Shown here piece after piece: positions 1-11,600 of a DNA stretch of 64,000 nt; positions within the stretch are counted from its first letter, which is position 1, and each line of letters opens with the position of its first letter. This DNA is from Neonectria sp. B-13 (lineage: Eukaryota; Ascomycota; Sordariomycetes; Hypocreales; Nectriaceae): NCBI GenBank assembly GCA_002682825.1, contig NOKP01000001.1, forward strand, positions 5,397,296-5,461,295. Reading direction: 5' to 3'. Below the pieces are notes generated by a model. It did no database searches, was not told where the DNA came from, and worked only from the letters and a program-made list of their open reading frames with translations. A program made the translations under genes and the position numbers.

Positions 1-2320
1 TGCAAGGTGCAGTGCAGTGTTGGTAGGTGCTTGCCAGGCGCCTGCCTGCCCTGGGAGCTTCGGTGCTTGGGTGGGAAATTGCCTGTTGATGGCGGCTCGG
101 CCGTCTGAGTCGGCCAGTTGGCGTCGCGTCTCCCCTTTTTCCGGGCCTAACGCCCCCCGAAAATACCTCTTCCTCCACAATCACTCGTGACTTGCCACAC
201 TTGACCACCCATAAATAAATTCGAGATCTTCGTAAGAAGGGAAAGCCCTTGAACCATCCGACCATTCCCCATCCAACTGTCTGGCCAGCTCTTCTCTGCG
301 TGCCAGCTAGCAGCAATACACCATTCAACCCTACCTGTAAATCATTATCTTCTTCAGAGACTCCTTCCCCCAATCATGTTGGCATTATTAAGGCAGGCCT
401 GGCTAGCTACTGCTAGGTTCATACCTACTCGCCTATGGGGTCTTGTAGGTGGGTAGCCCAGCACCTCATCTAACTAAAGTAATTGAATGGTTGAATCTGC
501 AAACGTAAGTACTAATGGATCCATCTCTATTACGAAGTACTCCGCACGTCCTTCAAAACCATCAAATAGACTCGGCTTCTCGATAATCTGACTAGAAGGG
601 AAAACAAACAATGCACTGGAGCGGATGTTTCTTTGCACGGGCAATCACTGTAATTGCTGCTGACATCCCCAAGTCGTTCTGGAGAGAAATATTGATGGCG
701 TGCCTCGTCCTACGTGGCCCTGGTTTCGAAAAGGTGGAGTTTACTTCCATTAGCTTGGAGGTACCTCCCACTGACGGTCCAGTATTTTGTAAACCTCAGG
801 GATGAGCGCAAGGGAAATTCACTGCCAAATGAAACGGACGATGCCTGCTTATCGGCTGTACGCCCCTGCAACGTGACCGGTCAATCTTGCCCAGCTGCGC
901 TCCTGAGGTGTTCCATGGAGCAAAACGACCAAGCTTCAAAGGGCAAACCGTACTTCGTAATTCGTACTCTGTCTCCGTCCCCATCAAAGCACAGGACTTC
1001 GTACGCGGTCTACTTCGTAGATCCCTGTTCAATCGGCCACGAACCACGGCTCTCGGAATTATAACTACGGATAAACGATGTCTATTTGTGGTTTTGTACC
1101 AAGGTCTCGAAGCCTCGTATCCTTGCCCATCCACACTTCCGCTATGCGCATCTCTTCCCGCCCCTGCCGCCGAGCAATCTGCTTCCAGGTTCTCGATCGT
1201 TAGTTGAAGAGCCAAGTCTCCAAGCGGAACCGGTATCTGGCCCCCATCAATCGAAACCTAAGCGTCGGTCCTTGCCGCTTCCATCAGTCCGTTCTCATCG
1301 TAAGCGGCTGGTAGCCGCCTGAGGTACTTAAGCAAGTAGGTGTCCTTCTCCATTCTACGGGCCATCAAAGCCGGCCGTCCTCACTTCAGCCAGTAACGAT
1401 CCTGTGGAAGATGCGGTGTACTAGATGCGTACTAATATTGAGAGCATGATATGCGCCGCATCCTTCTGACGTTAGCAGCACGACACCATGGTGGGATGAA
1501 CCACTGTCGAGTATCAAACCGGATCCAAGTAGAGCCTCAAGATGACATGCTCTCGATCAAAAGGGTCCTCCATCCGGCCGGTAGAATTCGCTGTGCCTGC
1601 GCCCAGCATGATTGCCAAGCCTTGGTATCATTTATATAAGGTATTAAGCTTCTTCGTAGTCATTAGTCTATTACTTTGTTTGTTTGTCTTCTCTTATCCA
1701 CACGCCGTCTTCATTGACTCCGGAAATGTGGGCGATATGATGTCAAGATGTGTTCTGCTCAGGCGAGTGAGCCGCATGGGTCACAGATCTGCGGCTTGAA
1801 TCTAGTGTCAACGGTCGGTGTCATTGCCATTCGTCGGCCTTCTATCCACCTTCGATTCTCAAACACATACTTTCACGGGTTGGGGGATATCTTCAACACT
1901 GTACCATTCTCTCAAAACTCAATTATGTCCAGCCTCCACAGCCTCGTTCCCTCCTTCAAGATATCTTAGTGAGTGAATATTCATATATCGCACTGTATGT
2001 AAGTATGACGCACACTTGCATTGCATGGCCTGCAGTTATGCCTTTATCCAACCCCACTTAACGCGCTTACCTTGTCTCACGCGTTCCATATCAAGGGCGT
2101 GCAACCGATCAGTCCCCAGCCTCGCTGTGGTGGGTGAATGTCATTCGGCATCAGGAGCCAATAGCATCAGATCTCACATCCAAAAAATTGTCCTTCTACC
2201 TTCGTATAAAGGAGATTGCTCTATCCCCCGACGCCTCAGTTCCTAACAGCAGCTAAATCGCGGTGGTTCTCGAGCCATACACATGCACGTGCGTCCACAA
2301 ACACAGGCTCAATCATCGTC
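1..2320. other. Intergenic stretch, no supported gene
   Basis: No reading frame here shows a recognisable domain or a convincing splice structure; the short open frames overlap on both strands and look like chance. The stretch has several copies of quasi-palindromic TACTTCGTA/TACGAAGTA words (around 531-540, 951-960, 996-1004 and 1011-1019). The last few hundred bases are presumably promoter and 5' leader of the mismatch-repair gene that follows. A 3' end of a gene lying outside the window cannot be excluded. Confidence 0.5.
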
Positions 2321-5300
2321 ATGGCTACCATCAAACAGATCGATGGACACACAGTATGCTCCACCGTTACAACTTTATAAGACAGGCTACAGCTAACTGT
2401 ACCGTGCAGATCCATCAGATTCAGTCTGGCCAGGTCATTGTTGATCTATGCTCCGTGGTGAAGGAACTCATAGAGAATAGCATTGATGCGCAAGCAACCA
2501 GCATAGGTATGCACTCTCAGGCCATTCCCCCGCCATTTGGCTTTGGCCTAGTTCAATCCTTAAATTTCTTGTTGGTATATGCTAACCTGTCTTTGAATTA
2601 GATGTCCGTTTCAAAAACCAGGGCCTTGATCTAATCGAAATCCAGGACAATGGCACTGGCATATCCCCGAGCAACTACCCCTCCGTTGCTCTAAAGCATC
2701 ACACATCCAAGCTCTCGTCCTACTCGGACATTGCTTCCCTTCAGACCTTTGGCTTTCGTGGTGAAGCACTCGCCTCACTCTGTGCCTTATCTGTGCTCTC
2801 TGTCATTACTTGCCAGGCTTCGGATGTCCCCAAGGGTGCGAAGCTCGCCTTTGAGCCTTCTGGCGAGCTTAAGGGAACATCGATTGTGGCCGCTCAAAGG
2901 GGAACGACGGTATCTGTCGAGAAGTTGTTTCACAACTTACCTGTTCGTCGTCGGGAACTGGAACGAAACATCAAGAGGGAATGGCACAAGGTCATCGCCC
3001 TCCTCAACCAATATGCGTGTATTCAAACGAACCTCAAATTCAGCGTATCCCAACAGCCAACCAAGGGAAAGCGCATTCATCTCTTCTCAACAAGAGGTAA
3101 CCCTACCACTCGAGAAAACATTATCAACATATTTGGCGCCAAAACGATGACGGTCCTGGTGCCCCTGGATTTAAAGCTAGAGATGGAACCGTCTACTGTC
3201 GGCCGGGGTCCACAGATGGGTATCAGTACCGCTCCCGCTGTCGGGGATGTCCATGTCATAGGTCATGTATCACGGCCATCCCATGGCGACGGTCGACAGA
3301 TGCCGGACCGTCAAATGTTCTTCGTCAATGGAAGACCATGTGGCCTGCCGCAGTTTGCCAAGGTGTTCAACGAAGTATATCGGACTCACAACTCCTCTCA
3401 AAACCCCTTCATTTTGGCGAATATCCAGCTCGATACCGACATGTACGATGTCAATGTCAGCCCTGACAAGCGAAGCATTCTATTGCACGATCAAAATAAT
3501 CTCCTTGATACACTCCGCAATTCTTTAATGGCCTTGTTTGATTCACACGACCATTCGCTTCCCGCCGCTCAGCTTCTGAAACCCCGGCGGCCGGAAGCAA
3601 CATCACGCAAGGCTACGCCCACAACCCCCAAGACAACCACCCGCCCGGAAGCCTCGAATGACGACTCCGACTCCGACCAGGATTCACAGTCGAATAGCGA
3701 GGCCAGGGATGGCAAATCTCCCATTGGGAGAGTGCCTCCAGGGAGGGCGAGGACCGTGGGCAATTCAAGGTCTCTAACGAAAGATGATCGTGGTCAAAAC
3801 TTGATCAGTCGATGGGTCGAGAACAAGGCAGAAAGCCGGGTCACCAAAAAGCAAAAGTCCAAATCACCTGTCCCCAAGGCACCCACGGGTAGAACTCTGA
3901 GAACATCAACCCTACCTACGACGACGGTAACGAATGTTGATCACCCTACAAGGGGGTTGGAGCTATCAGAGAGCGACGAAGAAAACAATCCCAGGCCAGT
4001 TTTAGACTTCAACAAAAGATTGGCAGAATTCAGCAAAACGAGTGGCAGAGTGGCGAGGAAGACAGCCATTCCCTCGTCTCCCTCGTCTGATGATGAATCT
4101 CAAAGCCCTGTTGTCCGACCTTTTAGGCCTGGGCAGTTAGACAATGCTCCTGAAAACCAAGCACCGCCATCATCCCGCAAACCGAATGCGCCCGAAGCCA
4201 CCACTATAGTCATAGGTGATCATATTGTGAGCAGTGCAACGAACTCGTCGGAAGAGCCGAATAGTGAGGCTGAGTCCCAGAAAAAGGCTGTGTCTGGGAA
4301 GCGCAAGAGAAGAGGTGAACCACAAGCGTCATTTGGAAATCGCCTAACACAGTTGTTCTCGGCCGATCAAAAAGGGCAAGATGAGGACGGTAATTACGGG
4401 ACGCTTTCAAATGATGAAGATGATAAGGAGGAGCCTGGGGCGGGGACTGGCCAAGAGATCCGTGAGGCGTCTCATGGAGAGTCCGACAAAGAGTCCGACA
4501 GAGCACTTGGCTCGCCAAAGCATTCAAGGCTCACTGTTGACAACGGACAGGTCAAGAGTATGCCTGACACCACTGTCGACAATATGATTCGTGACGGCTC
4601 GTCAAGCTCCGTGCTTGATTCACGTGAAGACGGATCCGAAGACCACCTAGATCCGGGGGACGAAATCCAGACGGAGCATGCAAGCTCCGCTAGACTAAAC
4701 ACGACGGATCAGAAGGAACTTTTAAGAGCCAGGGCACAGAAAAAAGATGCCACATTCCAGATAGTGCAGCACCTTCGAGTCGATGAAGGCACTCTGCGAT
4801 CACGAATTGCAAGCTGGATCGAATGTATCCCCGAAAATGGCGCCCGCAAGTCAGACGAAAGTGGAGTGGCAGATCTCAGCGCTGACGATGCTGAAGAGAA
4901 GCTCTCGCTTGTCATCTCAAAGGGAGACTTTTCCAGGATGCGAATTGCGGGACAATTCAACCTCGGGTTCATAATTGCGGTTCGTCCGGCGAAGAATCAG
5001 CTTGGGGACGAACTGGAATCAGTCGATGACGACGAGTTGTTCATCATCGATCAACACGCCACCGATGAGAAGTACAACTTTGAGAGACTGCAAGCGACCA
5101 CGGTAGTGCAGTCTCAGCGGCTTGTTCACCCCAAACAGCTCGAGCTAACTGCTCTCGAAGAGGAAATTGTTATGGAGAATATCGAGGCCATAGAGGCTAA
5201 CGGGTTTAAAGTCAACGTTGACACGAGTGGTGACGAGCCAGTGGGCTCGAGGTGTCAGCTTCTGGCCTTGCCTCTCAGCCGTGAAACAACGTTCACTCTT

Positions 5301-5618
5301 GCTGATCTGGAGGAACTGGTCTCACTCCTTGGGGACGAGTCATCTGAATCCAAATATATTCCACGTCCATCTAAAGTAAGAAAGATGTTTGCCATGAGGG
5401 CATGTCGGAGCAGCATCATGATTGGAAAGTCTTTAAAGCAAGGACAGATGGAGACGTTGGTCAGGCACATGGGCGAGTTGGATAAGCCCTGGAACTGCCC
5501 TCACGGACGGCCTACAATGAGGCATTTGTGCAAGTTGCAGTCGTGGGACGAGAAGCGCTGGAAGGGTGACCAACAACAAGGCTCTGTTACAGCATGGCGC
5601 TCGTTTTCCCAGGGCTAG
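2321..5618 (+). CDS. pms1: DNA mismatch repair endonuclease Pms1 (MutL homologue)
   Basis: MutL-family ATPase/endonuclease that acts with Mlh1 in nuclear mismatch repair (family knowledge). Exons read as 2321-2353, 2410-2506 and 2602-5618, giving 1,048 residues. The GHKL ATPase motifs are in order: ELIENSIDA (residues 30-38), DNGTGI (59-64) and GFRGEAL (94-100). The first two exons are needed to supply the start and the ELIENSIDA motif. A long acidic, Ser-rich linker with no visible fold occupies roughly residues 330-800. The C-terminal dimerisation/endonuclease domain has GQFNLGFII, the metal-binding motif DQHATDEKYNFE (860-871), an ACRSSIMIG segment and CPHGRPTMRHL near the end. All key residues appear intact, so the gene should be functional. 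It is somewhat longer than yeast Pms1 because of the linker. Identity is secure; the first short exon is the least certain part. Confidence 0.95.
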
Positions 5619-5864
5619 TAGCTGCTAGAAAGCGACTTCACGGCATGATATCACAAATCGGTATAGAACACAATTCGAGGGACAATTAAGTCCCTATCCA
5701 TTCCGAGCACAAAAATCGACATCTACCAAATCACGCCGTCCATCCCTATTTACCCTCATTCAAACCACATTGTCTAGACCGACCTGCAGTGCGACCATCT
5801 TACAAGAAAATCCATCACCAAACAAGCACCAAATCAAGTTTTCAGACCCTCCAGGGCTTCAGAA
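5619..5864. other. Short convergent intergenic between pms1 and the membrane-protein gene
   Basis: About 245 bp separate two converging stop codons. This must hold both 3' ends. No hairpin terminator or gene is apparent. Confidence 0.5.
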
Positions 5865-7749
5865 CTAGTCACGCCCAAATCGAGTTTCGTAAACAGAGAA
5901 CCTGTTCCCAGCAGCGCCGCCGCGTCCTTCTTCAGCTACCTTGCCGCTGACATTCCGTCGCTCATAGGCCACGGACGAATACTTGGCGTCAAAGTCATTG
6001 CCCGAGGAGACCTTGCGGTTGTTGCCAACCATGACAGGCGGAGTCGCGCTCTTCAGGTCGCCATAAGGTTGAGAATAGAAGTCATCCTCCTTTTGGATGG
6101 AGCTCTGTCTGTTGAGAGGCGAGGGCTTGGCCGGCGCAAGGCCGGGCTTCTCGTCCGCAATATCATGGCTGGCGCTAACGCGTCTCGTGTTTGAGCTGAC
6201 CTCGGACAAGGAGTTGGTAAGGGGGTGGTAGTAAGGTGTCCTGGCTCGAGGAGGAGGAGTAGATCGATCCATTTCTGTTGGGTTCAGGCGCAAGGGATGA
6301 GGCCGGAGCTCGCCACCAAGGTCCGCCTCGTCGTCGTCGTTATGGATCTGGATGTTCTCGTCACCATACTCATCGTCAGACATATCGTCGTTGTAGTATC
6401 GCTGAGTCAGGGCCTCATAAGACTTGCTGCCCCGGTTCTGGGCACTCGTCTTGGCTGCCGCAATCTCACGATTCCGCTGATTTGTTCGGGAGATGAGTGA
6501 GTCCGTTGGTACCCACGTCTCGGTGAACTTGGGCGGTCGAGTCTGGCCGTTCCTGTTTGAGCTGCTGGTTGGGCGAGAAAAGCTGGGGTCGTGCAAGGGA
6601 ATCTCAGTGTAAGAGTCGCGGTGGTATGACGGAGCAATGGAAGTGCGCTTGGTGTCCCTGGAAGCAATCGAATCCCGAGATGGGCCAGTCGGTACCTTCT
6701 GGTACTGGCGAGAGCCCCGGCTTCCCACTGTGGTAGTAGATCCGGTCCGAGTGTGCATGAAGGGAATGGACGGGGGCCGCTCGACGCCATTGTGCGAAAG
6801 AACAGACTGTCGACGAGCATCGCGAGCAGTGGAGAGCCGGCTGCCCGTATCCATGGTGCTCAGGGTGGAAGTAGAGGACTTGGCCTTCTTGTGCTTGGGC
6901 CGGGCTGTCAGATTATCCTCGAGTGGGTTCATGTCCGGGGGCATGAAGCTGATCTTGCGGAACATCCACCCCAACCAAAGCGAATTGGAAAGCGAAACCA
7001 GGTGAAGACTAGCTACGACGATAAGGGTGAAGAACACAGCCGGCACAAAGGTATCCATGAGATACGGGTCGGCAAGGACTGTCTTCCAACTGTCCGACTT
7101 CTTATGCACGGTCAGAGCACAAAAGGCGTAGATGGGCGCGGCGGCCACGTCCGTCATGGCGGAAAACAGGTGATAAGCGGCCGACGAGGCAGGGGGTCGT
7201 CCTGAGGAATCGCGGGAGAGATGGTAAACGGCATAGAGACAGTGAGCTGTGACGACAGCGGGCTATCAGATGGGTCAGCAGCGCTTCTGTCGCAGTGTCC
7301 AAGTGCCAACGTACTGTTATTCTCAGGATCCAGCCGGTAACCGCCTCGACCTTGGTGATCAGGATCATCAAGACCAAGATTCCGACGGCGCCTACGAGCT
7401 CGAGGAAGCGTAGCAGGAGCTGGAAGTAGCGCAGCCACTTGACCCAGTTCTTGGTGCGGGGGCTCATCGATGAATAGTTGTTCGATCGGTACGAGAGAAC
7501 CATATGCGCACTATCACGGACGGTCAGCTGGATGTCGCGTGCGCTGACGGGCGGCCATGGGGGTGTTTGCGACCTGACTTACTCTGGATGCCGGTTGAAG
7601 GAGACGAGGGGTCCGTCGGGCTTGGGCTTGGGCTTTTTGGGCTCCCAGCTCGCCCTCGTTACGGCCTTGGGGTCAAATGTGGTCTGTGGGAATCTCGCAT
7701 CGTTGCGCTGGACGGCGCTGTACATAAACGGCGGCTGCATACCACCCAT
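5865..7749 (-). CDS. Four-TM membrane protein with long disordered C-terminal tail, function unknown
   Basis: I do not recognise a named family. The model on the minus strand is 7749-7583, 7510-7315 and 7262-5865, giving 586 residues. The start at 7749 has a CACCATGG context. Intron 1 has GTAAGT and a CTGAC branch 13 nt before its acceptor; intron 2 runs GTACGT..TAG and keeps frame. The first 70 residues are hydrophilic with a Lys/Pro-rich stretch. Hydrophobic segments follow at about 80-100 (FLELVGAVGILVLMILI), 120-140, 160-180 and 205-235, which resembles a MARVEL-like four-helix membrane bundle. The rest, about 340 residues, is Ser/Arg/Asp-rich and probably a cytosolic, phosphorylated tail (inference). 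The promoter region (7750-8161) is shared head to head with the adrenodoxin reductase gene. Confidence 0.75.
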
Positions 7750-8161
7750 GGTGAGTCGCGGGCGCTGCTTTGCGCTGCGCTTGCGCGAGACGCTGATGCT
7801 TGATGTGTTGGAGTGAGGCCGAGAAGACGAAGCGGCCGAGAAGCGTGCGTAGCTGAAGTTCGGGAGTATCGGAATGCGAGGGTCGACATGCAACGAGTGA
7901 GTGGTTCCAAGAATCCGGATGTGTCTCATCTGAGCTTGGTGGTTTGTGTGGACATCACCAAATGCATATGCGTGTGGGCGGGCCCGGTCGCCACAGCAAC
8001 GGCTCGGAGGTCGGTCCCCGACGCAAGGCCCGATTAACGCAAGGCCCGACGACGCGAGCAAGCGAGGTAATCCGGCGCATCGGATTGGAGACCCATCTCG
8101 ACGGCAGGTGCAGCATTCTCTGAACAATGCCTCTCGCCATCTTCATCCACCACCTGCGAGA
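7750..8161. promoter_or_regulatory. Divergent promoter between membrane-protein gene and arh1
   Basis: This 412-bp gap separates two start codons facing away from each other, so it should carry both promoters. No specific factor site is obvious beyond a generally GC-rich composition. Confidence 0.5.
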
Positions 8162-9776
8162 ATGTCATTGGGGTTGAGAATCGCTCGGCCGTCCGGCTTG
8201 GCACGCAAGCTGCGCAGCTTCCCCCGGCCCTTTGCTTCCACCTCCCGCCAAGACTCCTCTCGATCCCCGGATTTGCCGTTCCGTCTAGCTGTAGTCGGCT
8301 CCGGCCCCGCCGGCTTCTACACGTCATATCGGGTCATGGGCAAGATCCCGGGTGCCCGGGTCGACATGTACGAGAGCCTCCCGGTGCCTTTTGGCTTGGT
8401 CCGCCACGGAGTTGCGCCCGATCATCCCGAGGTCAAGGTGTGCGATATGAATATCCACAGTCGCCGAGCTGGCGAGTATTAATGTGTAGGAGTAGAACTG
8501 CCAGGACAAGTTTGACGAGATCGCCTCGTCACCCAATTTTACCTTTATTGGGAACGTTTCCATCGGCCGGCCAGGTCACTCCACCCAGCATTGCACCATC
8601 GAACTGGACACCATCTTGCGCCACTACGACGCCGTGCTATTCTCGTACGGGGCGTCAGAGGACAAAAGGCTAGGAGTTCCTGGCGAGTCCACTCTGAATG
8701 GCATACACTCAGCGCGCCACGTCGTTGGCTGGTACAACGGCCTTCCGGACTACGCGGACCTGGACTTGGATCTGACCCGGGGTGAGGAGGCCGTCATTAT
8801 TGGCCAGGGAAATGTCGCTCTCGACGTAGCACGGATGCTCCTTGAGGACGTCGATGTGCTCAGAAAGACGGACATCACCGAACATGCCTTGGCGAACCTC
8901 GCCGAGAGCCGAATCAAAAGGGTTCATGTTGTCGGAAGACGTGGACCAATGCAGGCGGCATTCACTATCAAGGAGATTCGTGAGCTCATGAAGTTACCCC
9001 GGGTAGAATTCCTGCCCTTCAACCGGAGCCTTGTACCCGAGAGCCTCAAGACCCTACCTCGTGCGACGCGGCGGATGATGGAGGTCTTGGTCAAGGGTTC
9101 GCCAACCACGTCTGAAGCAGCCACCAAGTCCTGGTCGCTAGATAGTTGTCTGTCTCCAAAGCACTTCTTGGCGAACCAAGAGTCGCCCTCCAACGTTGCG
9201 AGCACGCAATTCGACGTTACCAAGCTGTCTTCGCCCTTCGACCCTCGGTCGTCGGTCAAGTCGACGGGGGAAACGGTCGTCCTGCCATCCGACATTGTGT
9301 TTCGGTCTGTTGGCTACAAGTCGGTTCCCCTCCCAGGCTTTGACGATGCCGGCATCCAGTTTGATGACCGACGCGGTGTTATATGCAACGACGGATTGGG
9401 CAGAGTGACGCGCCTGGTGTCCAGCGACTATGCAGAGGGCGTACAGAACCAGACTGTCCCTGGAGCGTATTGTGCAGGCTGGGTCAAGACAGGCCCGACT
9501 GGGGTCATTGCGTCAACCATGCAAGATGCATTCATCACGGGAGACGCCATTACAGAGGATTGGCTTTCGGGGGCTCCTTTCATGAACACACCATCCGAGA
9601 ATACCCGCAGCGGGTGGGAGGCAGTGAAAGCGGAGGCTGATTCATCCGCAGGCCAAGCCGTTACGTGGGATGACTGGCGTAAGATTGACCAGGCAGAACG
9701 GCAGCGAGGGCGGGAGAGTGGAAAAGAAAGGGAGAAGTTCACAAGCACGGCTGAAATGTTGGCGGTCCTTGTGTGA
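8162..9776 (+). CDS. arh1: Mitochondrial NADPH:adrenodoxin (ferredoxin) oxidoreductase
   Basis: FAD enzyme that passes electrons from NADPH to mitochondrial ferredoxin for iron-sulfur cluster and heme A synthesis (family knowledge). Exons 8162-8437 and 8496-9776 give 518 residues. The 58-nt intron restores the run from HPEVK into NCQDKFDE. The N-terminus (about 35 residues, rich in Arg, Ser and Ala, no acids until residue 31) fits a mitochondrial presequence. The FAD-binding GSGPAGFY motif is at about 46-53, GQGNVALDVARM of the NADPH-binding fold at about 194-205, and the conserved GWVKTGPTGVIASTM is near the C-terminus. Length is close to yeast Arh1. It ends 68 bp from the stop of the converging ETF alpha gene, so the transcripts probably overlap at their 3' ends. 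Confidence 0.93.
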
Positions 9777-9844
9777 GGACGGGTGGGGAATTCAAACATG
9801 CTGTATAACACCCCACTCCATATATGTGTATCATATCATAGACA

Positions 9845-10967
9845 TTACGCGCTCTTGACTTTTTCTGTCAACTCGGGCACCTTCTCGAAAAGATCACCAA
9901 CAAGACCAACATCCGCCACCTGGAAGATGGGTGCGTCGGCATCCTTGTTGATGGCCACAATCACCTTACTGTCCTTCATACCTGCCAGATGCTGAATGGC
10001 ACCCGAGATACCAACAGCCACATACAGCTGAGGAGCAACAACCTTGCCCGTCTGGCCGACCTGGAGGCTGTTGTCCGCGTAGCCACTGTCGACAGCCGCG
10101 CGGGAGGCACCAACCGCGGCGCCAAGAGCGTCGGCCAGAGGAAGCATCACCCTGTCGAATTCCTCCTTGGACTTGAGACCACGGCCACCAGACACGACCC
10201 TGCCAGCGGTGGCCAGGTCGGGGCGGTCGGACTTGGTGAGGTTCTCAGACACCCACTCGGTAGCCGACTCGGCCTTGGGATCGACACCATCCTCAACAAC
10301 CGCAGATCCTGACGCCAGCTCGGCGGCGGCGAAGGCCGTGCCTCGAATAGTGAGAAGCTTGATGTTGTCGGATGACTCAACGGTGGCGATGGCATTGCCC
10401 GCATAGATGGGTCGTACAAAGGTATTCTCACTCTCAATGCCCGTAATGTCGGAAATCTGTTGCGAATCGAGGAGAGCGGCAACCCGAGGTAGGAGGTTCT
10501 TGCCAAAGGCAGTGTGGCCAACGATGACATGAGTGTAGCCGCCCTTCTTGATGTTCTCGACGAGCAGGGGAGCATAGTTCTCGGGAAGTCCCTGTTCGAA
10601 CGTCAGTGTGAGAGAGGCATTGGTGGGAGGGGCAGGATATACGCTGCCCGCCCCATTGCTAACTAACCTTGTCATATGCGCCGTTCTCTACGACGATAAT
10701 CTTCTCGACGCCGTCAACCTTTGCAGCCTGCTCAGCAACAGACTTGACGTTGCTGCCGGCAACGAACCCGTGTACCGGGCCGCCCAGCTTCTGTGCTGCC
10801 GTAAAGGCGCTCAATGAGCTGTGGTTCAGCTGTCCATCCCGCTGCTCCAAGATGGCCAGGGTAGACAGAAGCCTCTGGCGGGCATGTGCGCTAAGGTTCA
10901 GAGCTGGCGCGCGGCCAATAAGGCCGGTCGCCTGTGTCGCCAGCACTCGTCTCGCAGTGGGAAGCAT
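9845..10967 (-). CDS. Electron transfer flavoprotein subunit alpha, mitochondrial
   Basis: Alpha subunit of the ETF heterodimer, which takes electrons from matrix acyl-CoA dehydrogenases and passes them to ETF-ubiquinone oxidoreductase (family knowledge). Minus-strand exons 10967-10668 and 10591-9845 encode 348 residues, matching yeast Aim45 and human ETFA in size. The N-terminus has alternating Arg and Ala and looks like a matrix presequence. The ETF alpha signature [16 protein letters not shown] followed by [15 protein letters not shown] lies at about residues 289-318 and carries the FAD-binding elements. The 76-nt intron keeps phase 0 between NGAYDK and GLPENY. It converges on arh1 downstream and diverges from the Swi3-like gene upstream. 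Confidence 0.95.
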
Positions 10968-11600
10968 CTTGTCGCAGAATTTGGGTGGAATTGGCCAGCT
11001 TCTTGCTCGAGGAGAGGGAATTTGGAGGCCGTGGGGGGGGAGAAGTCCAGAATAGGGCAGTTGAAGATGGCGACGGCTGGTGACGGCCCGAGGTAGCCTT
11101 CGCCGAGTTGTTCGCGTGGGACTCCGCCGTCATCGGCCACTCGCCGGGATTGCACGGTTGTTAAACTTGCCGAGCCGCCGACTCAGAAAAGGCAAGTGTG
11201 AGCGACTGGGGGGCACCGTGGGGAGGTGCATGCGACAAGCACGTGCTACATCAGCAGACATGTCACGTGATTCGGATGACTGATAAACTATCACGTGGCT
11301 ACAGCTAAACCCCCTAGTGCTTCGCGGTCTGTCTTGGTATGCACTGAGATGCAGCAGCCAGCCCCCGTTGTCGTCGCGCCAAAATTTCTCCAAACGCGAC
11401 CTATCATCGCCAGACTCCATCAAGATCACGACGCTAGACATCAAATCCCCAACGACATCTCGACCAAACTTTGCAAAGGCTGCCGCGCGATATTCGGTCT
11501 CATCAGTAGCCGCGCGACGCCTCACGTCTCCCGCGCGCCCGATTGACCTGCCTCGTCGCCGTTCGCCTGGTGTTGGCAGCCGACCGCGACTGCCATCAAG
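10968..11600. promoter_or_regulatory. Divergent promoter between ETF alpha and Swi3-like genes
   Basis: This 633-bp region separates two divergent start codons. It contains three CACGTG hexamers within 58 bp, described separately, and no convincing coding sequence. Confidence 0.6.
11240..11297. promoter_or_regulatory. Cluster of three CACGTG E-boxes
   Basis: CACGTG occurs at 11240-11245, 11264-11269 and 11292-11297; the second is in the extended palindrome TCACGTGA. Such sites are bound by bHLH factors of the Cbf1/SREBP/Pho4 type in fungi (family knowledge). The spacing of 24 and 28 bp is fairly regular. Which factor acts here and on which gene is not shown by the sequence. Confidence 0.5.

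Noticed and set aside
611..2246. Small genes upstream of pms1
   Set aside because: Several open frames of 60-140 codons overlap on both strands with no domain, no splice logic and biased composition; they are best seen as chance.
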